A DNA stretch of 64,000 nt, taken from positions 1 to 64,000 of the forward strand of contig CALSTO010000003.1 in assembly GCA_943789295.1 (NCBI GenBank), in the 5' to 3' direction. Both the position numbers and the translations under genes were made by a program. The notes under the pieces are model-generated. The model was given only the letters and a program-made list of their open reading frames with translations, searched no databases and was not told the origin of the DNA. The DNA is from MAG-121220-bin8 sp002700465. Its GTDB lineage: Bacteria; Bacteroidota; Bacteroidia; Flavobacteriales; Flavobacteriaceae. Positions 25,137-33,255 of this stretch are shown here, one piece after another (positions within the stretch are counted from its first letter, which is position 1; each line of letters opens with the position of its first letter).

Positions 25137-25355
25137 TTGGTTTTTTTATTAAACTCATTTCTATATTTCCGGCATCAATATTGTATATCTAAGATTAAAA
25201 CAAACATTCTGAAAAAAGAAAAAAAGGTGATAACACCAAAAAGAAAAGAGATAATTAAAAATCTATCTATTACAATTTCAAAAGAATCTAAAAAAGTTAA
25301 TGGAAGAAACATAAAACTCATTGAAATTCTACAAAAGAAATTAGATAAAATCTAA
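25137..25355 (+). CDS. Hypothetical basic protein
   Basis: Up to 72 aa from a TTG; the start is uncertain because no ATG is in frame. The C-terminal half (KKVITPKRKEIIKNLSITIS, then NGRNIKLIEILQKKLDKI) is basic and helical. It fills the unit between repeats 10 and 11 and ends at the TAA bordering repeat 11. It may be a remnant of a longer gene. Confidence 0.35.
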   Translation: MVFLLNSFLYFRHQYCISKIKTNILKKEKKVITPKRKEIIKNLSITISKESKKVNGRNIKLIEILQKKLDKI

Positions 25356-25411
25356 ACCATAGGCATATCTTCTTCTTTTAATTCTGCAACTTCTAATCCA
25401 CGTAAGTAGGT
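25354..25411 (+). repeat. Cassette repeat 11 (last inside the island)
   Basis: 58 bp, ends GTAAGTAGGT. Minus strand: MTYLRGLEVAELKEEDMPMV-stop with an ATG in place of the Leu codon and Ala coded GCA. It lies 33 bases from attR. Confidence 0.88.
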
Positions 25412-25444
25412 CATTTTTCTTTAACTACAAAAGTGGTTAAAGTT

Positions 25445-25468
25445 CAGGTGGGACCACCCTTAAAACCC
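25445..25468 (+). repeat. attR: 24-bp direct repeat
   Basis: Same 24 bases as 14603-14626, here preceded by unrelated sequence and not part of a tRNA. It marks the right island end. Confidence 0.8.
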
Positions 25469-25490
25469 CTCTTCTTGAGGGGTTTTTTGT
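25462..25490 (+). terminator. Original tRNA terminator
   Basis: Perfect ten-pair stem AAAACCCCTC/GAGGGGTTTT around TTCTT, then a T run. It was probably the downstream terminator of the tRNA before the island inserted. Confidence 0.85.
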
Positions 25491-25532
25491 TTTTTAAAGT
25501 TTAATTAGTTGAAGTGGGTAAATATTCTGATT

Positions 25533-26018
25533 TTATTCTTGATCAGGCATTACTGACATAATTAAACCAGTAGCATCACCAAAATCACCGCCATTAATAA
25601 TTTTTCCATTTTCATCAAATGTTAAATAATGGTACCATAGACCCTTGAAAGTTTTACCAGAATCAGACTTAGTTCCGGACCAATGTCCATAAGTTCTAAC
25701 ACTTCCATTTAACAAACCTGTATCAGGATCAACTCCTGGAAGATAGTTTTGGGCTTCATATGTTATACCTTCCATTGCATCGTGCCAACCTTTGTAGTAT
25801 TCTGTCGTCTCAGCTCTATTCATTAGCGGACCACCATAAAAAGCGCTTTGATATTCAATTTCATCTGCAAAATAAGACATTGTAACCTCAAGGTCTTCGT
25901 TGCCAAAAGTGTCAAACCATTCTTTGGTAATTTCAAGATTTCTCTCATAATCTGAGTGTTGAACATTAGAGCATGAGAGAAACAGCCCTAATGACATTAA
26001 TAAAAGTAATTTTTTCAT
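25533..26018 (-). CDS. NTF2/SnoaL-like lipoprotein
   Basis: 161 aa: signal peptide with lipobox FLSC (Cys16), then an NTF2-like domain (TKEWFDTFGNEDLEVTMSYF, YYKGWHDAMEGITYEA, GHWSGTKSDSGKTFKGLWYHY, FDENGKIINGGDFGD). The pattern fits secreted SnoaL-like proteins common in marine Bacteroidota; activity unknown. Outside the island. Confidence 0.75.
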   Translation of the reverse strand: MKKLLLLMSLGLFLSCSNVQHSDYERNLEITKEWFDTFGNEDLEVTMSYFADEIEYQSAFYGGPLMNRAETTEYYKGWHDAMEGITYEAQNYLPGVDPDTGLLNGSVRTYGHWSGTKSDSGKTFKGLWYHYLTFDENGKIINGGDFGDATGLIMSVMPDQE

Positions 26019-26155
26019 AACATTATAATTGTTTCAATTAATATACAAAAACCTTTTCTTAAAGTGAAAACCAACAAATTCTGTTATAATTAAACTATTC
26101 TAAGTAAAAGTCGAATAAATTAAATTTTAGGCTAAAAAGCCTATATTGCAAATAC

Positions 26156-26623
26156 ATGGTGTCCTATCTGGTTAAGTTTTTGCCCATTTATAAAAATATT
26201 ACAATATATATTCTTAGTGTAATGTATATTATAATTGGCATAAAACATTTTACAAGCCTAGAATACTTTATAAATATCATGCCGCCATTTATACCTTTTA
26301 AAGAATTTGCTGTTTATTTTACAGGTATAATTGAAATATTTGGAGGACTTCTGCTTTTATCAAAATCTACAAGAAAGATCGGGGCTTTTCTTATTATCAC
26401 TTTATTATTTATTGTTTTTCCTGCAAATATATACTTGTATATTTCTGAGGTTCCAAGAGAGCTATTGGATATAACAAAAAACCAGGCCTTAATTAGAATG
26501 CCATTTCAAATTCCTTTAATAATTTTAGCCTATTGGCATTCTCAAAAAAATGTTTCAACTTGGTTAGACATCCTTTCATCAGTCTTATTTATTCCGACTG
26601 TTTTATATTTTACTTCCCTGTAA
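26156..26623 (+). CDS. DoxX-like membrane protein
   Basis: 155 aa with four membrane segments. SVMYIIIGIKHFTSLEYFINIMP followed by YFTGIIEIFGGLLLL is the DoxX-type pattern. Family members are small quinone-linked or uncharacterised membrane proteins. It stands alone between the island and cassette-repeat copy 12. Confidence 0.7.
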   Translation: MVSYLVKFLPIYKNITIYILSVMYIIIGIKHFTSLEYFINIMPPFIPFKEFAVYFTGIIEIFGGLLLLSKSTRKIGAFLIITLLFIVFPANIYLYISEVPRELLDITKNQALIRMPFQIPLIILAYWHSQKNVSTWLDILSSVLFIPTVLYFTSL

Positions 26624-26687
26624 AAATTATGTAAAATTTGTAAATTAATTAATAATAAGGAATATTTCCAGGCTATATGGAATAACT

Positions 26688-26714
26688 AAACCATAGGCAG
26701 ATCTTCTCCTTTTT
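26688..26714 (+). repeat. Diverged cassette repeat copy 12, outside the island
   Basis: AAACCATAGGCAGATCTTC then TCCTTTTT. It lies 1.2 kb to the right of attR in the same orientation. Minus strand: LKKGEDLPMV-stop, with Met replaced by Leu. Confidence 0.6.
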
Positions 26715-26744
26715 TCAAGGTGTACTTTTTTATATATTTGCAAC

Positions 26745-27189
26745 ATGAAAAAAATTGTCTTCTTGATCTTTTTTATTCCTTTATTTTCTCTAGCACAAAG
26801 CGAAGATTTTAAATACTTATGGAGAAAAAATTAGTTCCCAAAACACTGCAACCCTTGAAGGGCTTAATTAATCACGCAAAAGAAAATCTCTTGCCAAGGT
26901 TAATGGAACTATTTTATCTTCTTGTCCAAAAAAAGGATGTTGGATGCAGGTTCAAGTTGAGACTGACACTGTTCAAGTAACATTCAAAGATTATGGGTTT
27001 TTTGTTCCTAAAACAGGGCTTGAAAATAAAAAAACTGTATTGGAGGGGTTTGTAAAACAAGACACAATTAGTGTTAAGATGCTTAGGCATTATGCTGAAG
27101 ATGCTGGAAAATCTAAGTCTGAAATTGAACAAATAATAAAGCCTGAATTTAAGCTCTCATTTATTGCAAATGGAGTTATAATTAATTAG
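26745..27189 (+). pseudogene. DUF4920 exported protein, frameshifted
   Basis: The signal peptide MKKIVFLIFFIPLFSLAQ is followed by a shift near 26818 into YGEKISSQNTATLEGLN, then another near 26870 into SLAKVNGTILSSCPKKGCWM. The intact 3' part begins at 26944 (MQVQVETDTVQVTFKDYGFF and on). CPKKGCWM and YGFFVPK are hallmarks of DUF4920. The rest of the gene is well preserved, so the shifts may be recent or sequencing errors. Confidence 0.7.
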
Positions 27190-27205
27190 CATTTCTCAAT
27201 GTCAT

Positions 27206-29122
27206 ATGAAAAAACTCTTTTCTTTTCTTTTCTTTTTAGCAATTATTTCTTGTTCAAAAGATCCGATTTTATACACTCTTACCACCTCAACTAATCCAGC
27301 CGAAGGAGGTACTCTTTTGCCAAGCTCAGCGCAGTTTGAAGAGGGAGAAACCGTTGTTTTAAACGCAACCCCCTCTGAAGAATACGTTTTCTTTAGTTGG
27401 TCGGGGGTGTCTGGAGAAAACAGTACCACAAGCATAGTAATGAACTCTGATAAGTCTGTAGTTGCTCTATTTGTGAAAAAACGGTACTCTTTAGAAATTT
27501 CCGTTGAGGGCGAAGGAGAAGTAACAGAAAAAATAATTAAAGCAGGATCATCTACAGATTATAACAGTGGAACAATTGTTGAGCTTTCGGCCAATCCTGT
27601 AAGTGAATGGGTTTTTGTCGAATGGAAAGGAGATCTGTCTGGTTCTGAAAATCCAACTCAAATTACAATCAACAAGCCTAAAAAAATAATTGCTGTTTTT
27701 CAAAAAAAACAATACCCTCTCAATATTGAAATTGAAGGAGAAGGTTCTGTTGAAGAAACAGTCATAAAACCAGGTGTGCCCAATAGCTATAATAGCGGTA
27801 CAATTGTTTCGATTGAAGCAATTCCTCAAAACGGTTGGTCTTTTTTAAAATGGTCTGGGGATGTTAGCTCTTTAGAAAACCCTATTGAAATTACGGTAAA
27901 CATCTCTAAAAATATAAAAGCTGAGTTTTTTAACCCTCAAGATTTTACTGGCTTACCTATACTTTATGTTGATACTGAAGGTAGCGAAATCAATTCTAAG
28001 GAAGATTATGTTGAAGGAAGCGTTTCAATTATTGGGTCTAATGACTTTCCTGATCTTTCTTCAGCTGAAATGAAAATTAAAGGAAGAGGAAATTCTACAT
28101 GGTGGCAAGGAGGAATAGGCCGCCCCGATAATATGAAAAAGCCTTTTCAAATAAAATTTGGAGACAAAACAAAAGTTCTAAACATGCCTAAAGACAAAAA
28201 GTGGGTTCTTCTTGCCGAAATATCAGATATTTCTTTGATTCGTAATAAAATAGTTCGTGAAATAGCTAACATGGGTAGCTTTGATTATGTTCCTCAGGCC
28301 GAATACACAGAATTATTTATTAATAATAAACATGCGGGGACTTATTTAATTGGTCAAAAAGTAGAAGAATCTAAAAACAGAGTAAATATTGGAGATGACG
28401 GCTATTTGGTTGAAATTGATACTGATGCTCACGGCAGAATTGAAGAAGATGATGTTTATTTTCGATCTAACGTTTGGTCATCTCACTATAAAGATGGTGT
28501 TTTCAACATAAAGGAGCCTAGTCTGGATTTTGATTCTGAAAAATTTAATTTAATTAAAGATCATATTAATTCTTTTGAAGATGCTTTGTTTGGAGACAAC
28601 TTTAAAGACCCTGACATAGGCTATCGTTCATTTATAGATTTGCCAAGCTTCATAGATTGGTTTTTAGTGAATGAAATCTCAAAAAACCAAGATGCAGCAT
28701 CTTTTTCGAGTATCTATTTTAACTATATCCCAGGTGAAAAAATTAAAATGGGTCCAATTTGGGATTTCGATCTTGCTTTTGGAAACGTGAATTATTCTAA
28801 TGCTGAAAATCCTGAAGGATTCTGGATCAAAGATAATCTTTGGTATAAGAGAATGTTTGAAGACCCTTATTTTAAACAAATGGTTCAAGAACGTTTTGAC
28901 TATTATAACAATAATCTAAGTTTAATATTATCAAAAATCAGCGGATTTGAAACTTATCTTTCAAAATCTCAAAAGAAAAATTTTGAACTTTACCCAAGCC
29001 TATTAGATCCTAATTCGGAAGTTTGGCCTGTTCCGGCTAGATTCGATAATCATCATGGTTATGTTGAATATTTAAAAACTTGGCTAGATACCAGGATGGC
29101 ATGGCTAAAAACTTGGCTTTAA
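27206..29122 (+). CDS. CotH kinase-family lipoprotein with InlB-type B repeats
   Basis: 638 aa lipoprotein (SFLFFLAIISC, Cys16). Three InlB-like B-repeat domains (about residues 25-245, each with VEGEGEV or LNATPSEEY and a WSG/WKGD turn) precede a CotH domain. That domain shows GRGNSTW, KKPFQIKF, WVLLAEISDISLIRNKI, and the kinase-type GPIWDFDLAFGN. CotH proteins phosphorylate surface proteins in spores and fungi; in Bacteroidota they are secreted and of unknown substrate. The B repeats resemble the one in the island lipoprotein at 17092. Confidence 0.88.
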   Translation: MKKLFSFLFFLAIISCSKDPILYTLTTSTNPAEGGTLLPSSAQFEEGETVVLNATPSEEYVFFSWSGVSGENSTTSIVMNSDKSVVALFVKKRYSLEISVEGEGEVTEKIIKAGSSTDYNSGTIVELSANPVSEWVFVEWKGDLSGSENPTQITINKPKKIIAVFQKKQYPLNIEIEGEGSVEETVIKPGVPNSYNSGTIVSIEAIPQNGWSFLKWSGDVSSLENPIEITVNISKNIKAEFFNPQDFTGLPILYVDTEGSEINSKEDYVEGSVSIIGSNDFPDLSSAEMKIKGRGNSTWWQGGIGRPDNMKKPFQIKFGDKTKVLNMPKDKKWVLLAEISDISLIRNKIVREIANMGSFDYVPQAEYTELFINNKHAGTYLIGQKVEESKNRVNIGDDGYLVEIDTDAHGRIEEDDVYFRSNVWSSHYKDGVFNIKEPSLDFDSEKFNLIKDHINSFEDALFGDNFKDPDIGYRSFIDLPSFIDWFLVNEISKNQDAASFSSIYFNYIPGEKIKMGPIWDFDLAFGNVNYSNAENPEGFWIKDNLWYKRMFEDPYFKQMVQERFDYYNNNLSLILSKISGFETYLSKSQKKNFELYPSLLDPNSEVWPVPARFDNHHGYVEYLKTWLDTRMAWLKTWL

Positions 29123-29183
29123 TGAGAGTTGTCTTTTTGACATAAAAATAATTTTTGGTATATTATTTGTTCCAATAATTATA

Positions 29184-29342
29184 ATGAATAAAATTGAAGA
29201 ACATTATAAAAATGCCTCGGTAAAGCTAAAAAACGGATCAACTGTTAATGAGCTTTATCAGCAGCTTTACAGGCTTGAGAAAAAAGAAGATTACGACGCT
29301 TGTGCTGGAATTTTAAAAGCTATTAAAGAATTTTCTAAATGA
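29184..29342 (+). CDS. Small helical protein (52 aa)
   Basis: ATG-initiated ORF, MNKIEEHYKNASVKLKNGST onward, charged and probably two helices. It ends with an ATGA overlap with the next lipoprotein gene, which itself overlaps the M28 gene the same way, so three genes form one coupled operon. Family unknown. Confidence 0.6.
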   Translation: MNKIEEHYKNASVKLKNGSTVNELYQQLYRLEKKEDYDACAGILKAIKEFSK

Positions 29343-29665
29343 AAAAAATATTTCTCATTTTAATGTTCATTTCTTTTTATTCTTGTCAAGAAAACTTTTC
29401 AGAAATTACAAATATTAAGGAGATTGAAGGAAGTTGGGAATCTGAATTTGAAAATATTTCAATTGATACTGATAAAATGATGATAACGGTCAATGACACA
29501 ATCAACTTAGTTTTATCTTCAAGACATTATGATAAACCTTTAATCACAGTTTCGTCTGGAAGTGTCATGTTTTATGACGCTAGAGTTTCTATAAACACGT
29601 CTAAAAATTCGATTAAAATCAAAAGAATTAACGAGCCTATTGAAATAACCTATTTAAAAAAATGA
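29339..29665 (+). CDS. Small lipoprotein, unknown function
   Basis: 108 aa: lipobox FYSC (Cys16), then a beta-rich domain (EGSWESEFENISID, MMITVNDTINLVLSS) like a lipocalin-type single sheet. It overlaps both its neighbours by ATGA, placing it in the operon with the M28 peptidase. Confidence 0.6.
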   Translation: MKKIFLILMFISFYSCQENFSEITNIKEIEGSWESEFENISIDTDKMMITVNDTINLVLSSRHYDKPLITVSSGSVMFYDARVSINTSKNSIKIKRINEPIEITYLKK

Positions 29666-30603
29666 AAAGACTCAACTTAATATTCTGTGTTTTTATTTGT
29701 TCGTTTTTAAATTCGCAAACAATCAATCAAAACTCTGTTGAAAAACATCTTTATACACTAGCGAATGATTCAATGCAGGGCAGAAAAGCTGGAAGCCCTG
29801 GAATTGAAAAAGCCGCAAAATATATAGAACAACAGTTTTTTGAAATTGGACTAAGGCCTTTTAATAATTCTAGTTTTAGACAAACTTTTAAACACATAAA
29901 CACACGGTCAGAAAAAGAAGAAGAAGAATTAACCTTGTTCAATGTCATTGGGTTTCTAGAGGGAACATCTTTAAAAGAAGAAATCGTTGTTATTTCTGCT
30001 CACTACGATCATCTTGGTAAAAAAAATACTGGTGAAGGAGATTTAATTTTTAACGGGGCCAATGATAATGCAACTGGCGTAACTGCAATGATTATGTTAG
30101 CAGACTATTTTAAAAAAGCTAAAATAAACAAGAGGAGTGTTCTATTTATTGCCTTTACTGCAGAAGAAATGGGCCTTGTAGGTTCAAATCACTTTGGGAA
30201 AACAATCTCTGCAGAGTCAATAACAGCTGGAGTTAACATAGAAATGATTGGCAAAGAATCCCCTTTTGGGCCTAAAACTGCTTGGCTTACGGGCTTTGAA
30301 AGATCTGATTTTGGAAAAATTATTCAAAAAAACCTTTCTTTTTCTGAATACAAGCTTTACCCTGATCCTTACAAAAATTATAGATTATTTTTTAGATCAG
30401 ATAACGCTTCGCTAGCCAGACTAGGAGTGCCTGCACACACTTTTTCAACAAGCCCAATGGACAAAGACCTAGACTACCATAAAGTTAGTGATGAAGTAGA
30501 GACCTTAAGCGTTATGACCATCACTGATACAATTAAAGCAATTGCGACGGGAATTGAATCTATTATTTCTGGAGAAGACACTCCGAGAAGATTAACTTTA
30601 TAG
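29662..30603 (+). CDS. Secreted M28-family aminopeptidase
   Basis: 313 aa with signal peptide (LIFCVFICSFLNSQ). Zinc and catalytic segments: SAHYDHLG, NGANDNATG, FTAEEMGLVGS, NIEMIG and the late HTFSTSP. Shorter than the M28 enzyme at 9481 and without a PA-type insert. Last gene of the three-gene coupled operon. Confidence 0.88.
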   Translation: MKRLNLIFCVFICSFLNSQTINQNSVEKHLYTLANDSMQGRKAGSPGIEKAAKYIEQQFFEIGLRPFNNSSFRQTFKHINTRSEKEEEELTLFNVIGFLEGTSLKEEIVVISAHYDHLGKKNTGEGDLIFNGANDNATGVTAMIMLADYFKKAKINKRSVLFIAFTAEEMGLVGSNHFGKTISAESITAGVNIEMIGKESPFGPKTAWLTGFERSDFGKIIQKNLSFSEYKLYPDPYKNYRLFFRSDNASLARLGVPAHTFSTSPMDKDLDYHKVSDEVETLSVMTITDTIKAIATGIESIISGEDTPRRLTL

Positions 30604-30677
30604 TTTTTTCAATCAAAATTATCTTTGATTCTTTAACACAATCTTTTATCTTGTATGGGTAACAAATTTTGCTTTAA

Positions 30678-32129
30678 ATGAATTCAAAAAAATCAAGAAG
30701 AAACTTCATAAAAAAAACATCTGCAGTTAGCGCAGGGTTTTTTATCGTTCCAAGAAATGTATTAGGTGGTGTTGGCTATAATTCGCCAAGTGATCAGCTA
30801 AATTTAGCCGCAATAGGCTCTGGAGGAAAAGGAATAAGCGATATTGCAAACGCATCTGTAAATGGAAGAGAAAGAGTAGCTGCTTTATGTGATGTTGATT
30901 TTTCAGGAAGCGCTTCTAGATCTGTTAAAAGGTTCCCTAAAGCTAAATTGTATACTGACTTTAGAGAAATGCTCGACAATGAAAAAGACATCGATGCTGT
31001 AACGATTTCTACACCAGACCATGTTCATGGTCCTGCAGCAGTGTATGCAATGGAAAGAAACAAACACGTGTACGTTCAAAAGCCAATAACCCACAATATC
31101 CGTGAAGCTAGAATATTAACTGAACTAGCAAGAAAACAAAAAGTTGTTACTCAAATGGGTAATCAAGGCGGGTCAAATCCTTTGTTAAAAATGGTTCAAA
31201 ACTGGGTTGATACAGGAAAAGTTGGTAAAATTTCTGAGGTTAAAGTTTGGACAAACAGACCGGTTTGGCCACAAGGTGTAAAAATGCAAGCTCCTAACCC
31301 TGACCTTAAGCCTGATTCACTAGACTGGAACTTATGGCTTGGACCTGCAAGTCAAAAACCATATACTCCGAACCTACACCCTTTTAATTGGAGGGGTTGG
31401 TGGGAATATGGAACAGGTGCTCTTGGAGATGTGGGTTGTCATTTAATAGACATACCTTTTAGAACTTTAGGTTTAAAATATCCCAAAAGCGCTGAGTGTA
31501 GTGTTGGAAGTGTTTTTACAAAAATGTGGAATCCAGATTATCACCCAGAAGGTTGCCCTCCGTCCTCTTTAATTACTTTAAATTTTGACTCAACTGAAAA
31601 GAGTAAAAGTCCAATACAGTTAACATGGACTGATGGCGGGATTAGACCGCCACATCCTGATATTATTCCTGCCGACAGCGATATTGGAGGGAAAGACAGT
31701 CAAAACGGAGTGCTAATGATTGGAGAAAAAGGAATTATTTCTACCAATATAAATGACAGCTCACCGTTAACCCCCAAGCTTTATCTTTATGATGGTCAAA
31801 CTGAATTTGGTCCTGAAACAGAAGATATGCCTGAGCCTGAATACGGACATCAAAGAAAGTGGGTAGACGCCTGTAAAGCTGGTTTTAAAAGTAAAGAACA
31901 CCTTGATTTAACATCATCATTTGATTACGCTGGGCCAATGACAGAAACGGTATTAATGGGAAATCTAGCTATTAGAAGCTATATGCTTAGAAAAGAAAAT
32001 TCTAAGGGAAGTTTTGACTATTATGCAAGAAAAAAGTTGTTATGGGACGGCGAGAATATGAAAATCACCAATATAGAAGAGGCAAATCAATTCGTAACTA
32101 GAAAATATAGAGAAGGCTGGAAAATATAA
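30678..32129 (+). CDS. Tat-exported Gfo/Idh/MocA-family oxidoreductase
   Basis: 483 aa. Tat signal KKSRRNFIKKTS at the N-terminus. Rossmann start LNLAAIGSGGKGISDI with NAD(P)-binding glycines, EKP-like KHVYVQKPITHN, and the catalytic-domain segment GDVGCHLIDIPF. Such enzymes act on sugars in the periplasm of Bacteroidota. Possible partner: the TIM-barrel protein at 11937. Ends 36 bases before the DUF6150 gene. Confidence 0.88.
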   Translation: MNSKKSRRNFIKKTSAVSAGFFIVPRNVLGGVGYNSPSDQLNLAAIGSGGKGISDIANASVNGRERVAALCDVDFSGSASRSVKRFPKAKLYTDFREMLDNEKDIDAVTISTPDHVHGPAAVYAMERNKHVYVQKPITHNIREARILTELARKQKVVTQMGNQGGSNPLLKMVQNWVDTGKVGKISEVKVWTNRPVWPQGVKMQAPNPDLKPDSLDWNLWLGPASQKPYTPNLHPFNWRGWWEYGTGALGDVGCHLIDIPFRTLGLKYPKSAECSVGSVFTKMWNPDYHPEGCPPSSLITLNFDSTEKSKSPIQLTWTDGGIRPPHPDIIPADSDIGGKDSQNGVLMIGEKGIISTNINDSSPLTPKLYLYDGQTEFGPETEDMPEPEYGHQRKWVDACKAGFKSKEHLDLTSSFDYAGPMTETVLMGNLAIRSYMLRKENSKGSFDYYARKKLLWDGENMKITNIEEANQFVTRKYREGWKI

Positions 32130-32165
32130 CTTTAAACTGGCACTGTTTTTGACACTTATTTGATA

Positions 32166-32501
32166 ATGAAAACAAATGTTTTTTGCCTAATTTTTTTAAT
32201 CAGCTTTGGCTCATTGACAGCTCAAAAAATTTATTCTACGGGGCAGTCTTATAAAGCAGATTTTAAAGTCTTTGTAGTTGAAAACGAATATCAGGCTGAT
32301 TTAAAAGTCTATAAAGTTTCTCGCCCATATGAAGCTAAAAAAAACACTGGTTTATGGTACTTTTCAAGCGCCCCTTATGATTCTGATAAAAAAATTTATT
32401 TCTGTGAAAATGAATATGAAGCTGATTTAAAAGTGTTTTTTGTTGATTATAAATATCAAGCCAAATGGAAAAGTTCTGAGAAAAAATTCCTTTTATATTA
32501 A
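32166..32501 (+). CDS. DUF6150-family exported protein
   Basis: 111 aa with signal peptide (VFCLIFLISFGSLTAQ). The mature part is made of near-repeats of the form YxADLKVY(F/V)V, for example NEYQADLKVYKVSRPYEA and NEYEADLKVFFVDYKYQA. The start ATG 32166 is preferred to the TTG at 32160. Function unknown. Confidence 0.75.
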   Translation: MKTNVFCLIFLISFGSLTAQKIYSTGQSYKADFKVFVVENEYQADLKVYKVSRPYEAKKNTGLWYFSSAPYDSDKKIYFCENEYEADLKVFFVDYKYQAKWKSSEKKFLLY

Positions 32502-32526
32502 TTCTTTTTGAAAGAATCTTCTAAAA

Positions 32527-33255
32527 ATGAAACCGTATAAAAACCTAAACTCATCAAAAAAAAAGCAAGTTGAAAAAATGTTTGATTCAATTTCTTTTGA
32601 ATACGATAAATTAAACAGATTAATTTCAGGGGGAAATGATGTTAAGTGGAGAAAAAACATTTATAAAATAGCCGAAAGTCTAAATCCAGTCGATATTTTA
32701 GATATTGCCACAGGAACAGCTGATATAGCGCTTGAGCTTTCGAAAATAAAAAATTCAAAAATAACTGGTTTAGATATTTCTGAAAAAATGCTGGATGTAG
32801 GAAGGAAAAAAGTAATTGACAGAAGTCTTGAAAATAGGGTCTCATTGATTTCTGGAGATGCTGAAAATTTAAGTTTCTCTAAAAACTCTTTTGACCTAAT
32901 ATCAATTGGTTTTGGTGTAAGAAATTTTCAAAACCTTGAAAAAGGTCTTTCAGAAAGTTTTAGAGTTCTTAGAGAGAGTGGTACTCTAATAATTCTTGAA
33001 ACGTCTGTTCCACAAAACAACTTTGTAAAATTCTTTTACTTGATTTTTAGTCGAACTTTTATCCCCTTAATTGGTTCTCTTTTTTCTAAAGACAAAAGGG
33101 CTTATACGTATCTACAAAAATCTGCTGAAAAATTTCCAAGCGGAAAGAGCTTTAGTAAAATTTTAAAATCATGTGGGTTTAAAAGTGTTGAAATAATGCC
33201 TCTAATGCTCGGTGCCTCGTCTATATATATTGCTAAAAAAACTGATGAAAAATAG
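32527..33255 (+). CDS. ubiE: Demethylmenaquinone methyltransferase
   Basis: Last step of menaquinone synthesis: SAM-dependent C-methylation. 242 aa; motif I LDIATGTADIALEL, the post-motif GDAENLSF, and FGVRNFQNLEKGLSE, all typical of UbiE/MenG. First gene of the menaquinone cluster, overlapping menF by 11 bases. Confidence 0.95.
   Translation: MKPYKNLNSSKKKQVEKMFDSISFEYDKLNRLISGGNDVKWRKNIYKIAESLNPVDILDIATGTADIALELSKIKNSKITGLDISEKMLDVGRKKVIDRSLENRVSLISGDAENLSFSKNSFDLISIGFGVRNFQNLEKGLSESFRVLRESGTLIILETSVPQNNFVKFFYLIFSRTFIPLIGSLFSKDKRAYTYLQKSAEKFPSGKSFSKILKSCGFKSVEIMPLMLGASSIYIAKKTDEK

Larger units (their letters stand above)
14603..25468. mobile_element. tRNA-associated genomic island with a gene-cassette array, no integrase seen
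   Basis: The tRNA 3' end and the start of its terminator are duplicated as a 24-bp direct repeat at 14603-14626 and 25445-25468. The enclosed 10.8 kb holds a GIY-YIG endonuclease, a structured RNA, BspA-like lipoproteins, small membrane proteins and eleven copies of an unrelated 31-61 bp repeat that separate its genes. The genes outside are core or ordinary accessory genes. I see no tyrosine or serine recombinase between the repeats, so the island is either defective or moved by an enzyme supplied in trans. Confidence 0.75.

Noticed and set aside
18413..25411. Classical integron attC sites
   Set aside because: The cassette repeats lack a consistent pair of inverted core boxes (GTTRRRY with RYYYAAC), vary in length by loss of the 3' half, and form only a weak TTAAACC/GGTTAA terminal inversion. 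No IntI is present.
18413..25411. CRISPR array
   Set aside because: The repeats are separated by 0.28-1.65 kb coding units rather than short even spacers, and there are no cas genes.
25354..25411. Micropeptide gene MTYLRG... on the minus strand at the last repeat
   Set aside because: Only this copy has the ATG; the other copies have Leu or other codons there, and there is no upstream signal. Kept as a side remark in the findings.
27202..27435. Minus-strand ORF inside the CotH gene start
   Set aside because: Shadow of the lipoprotein coding sequence in another frame; no independent support.
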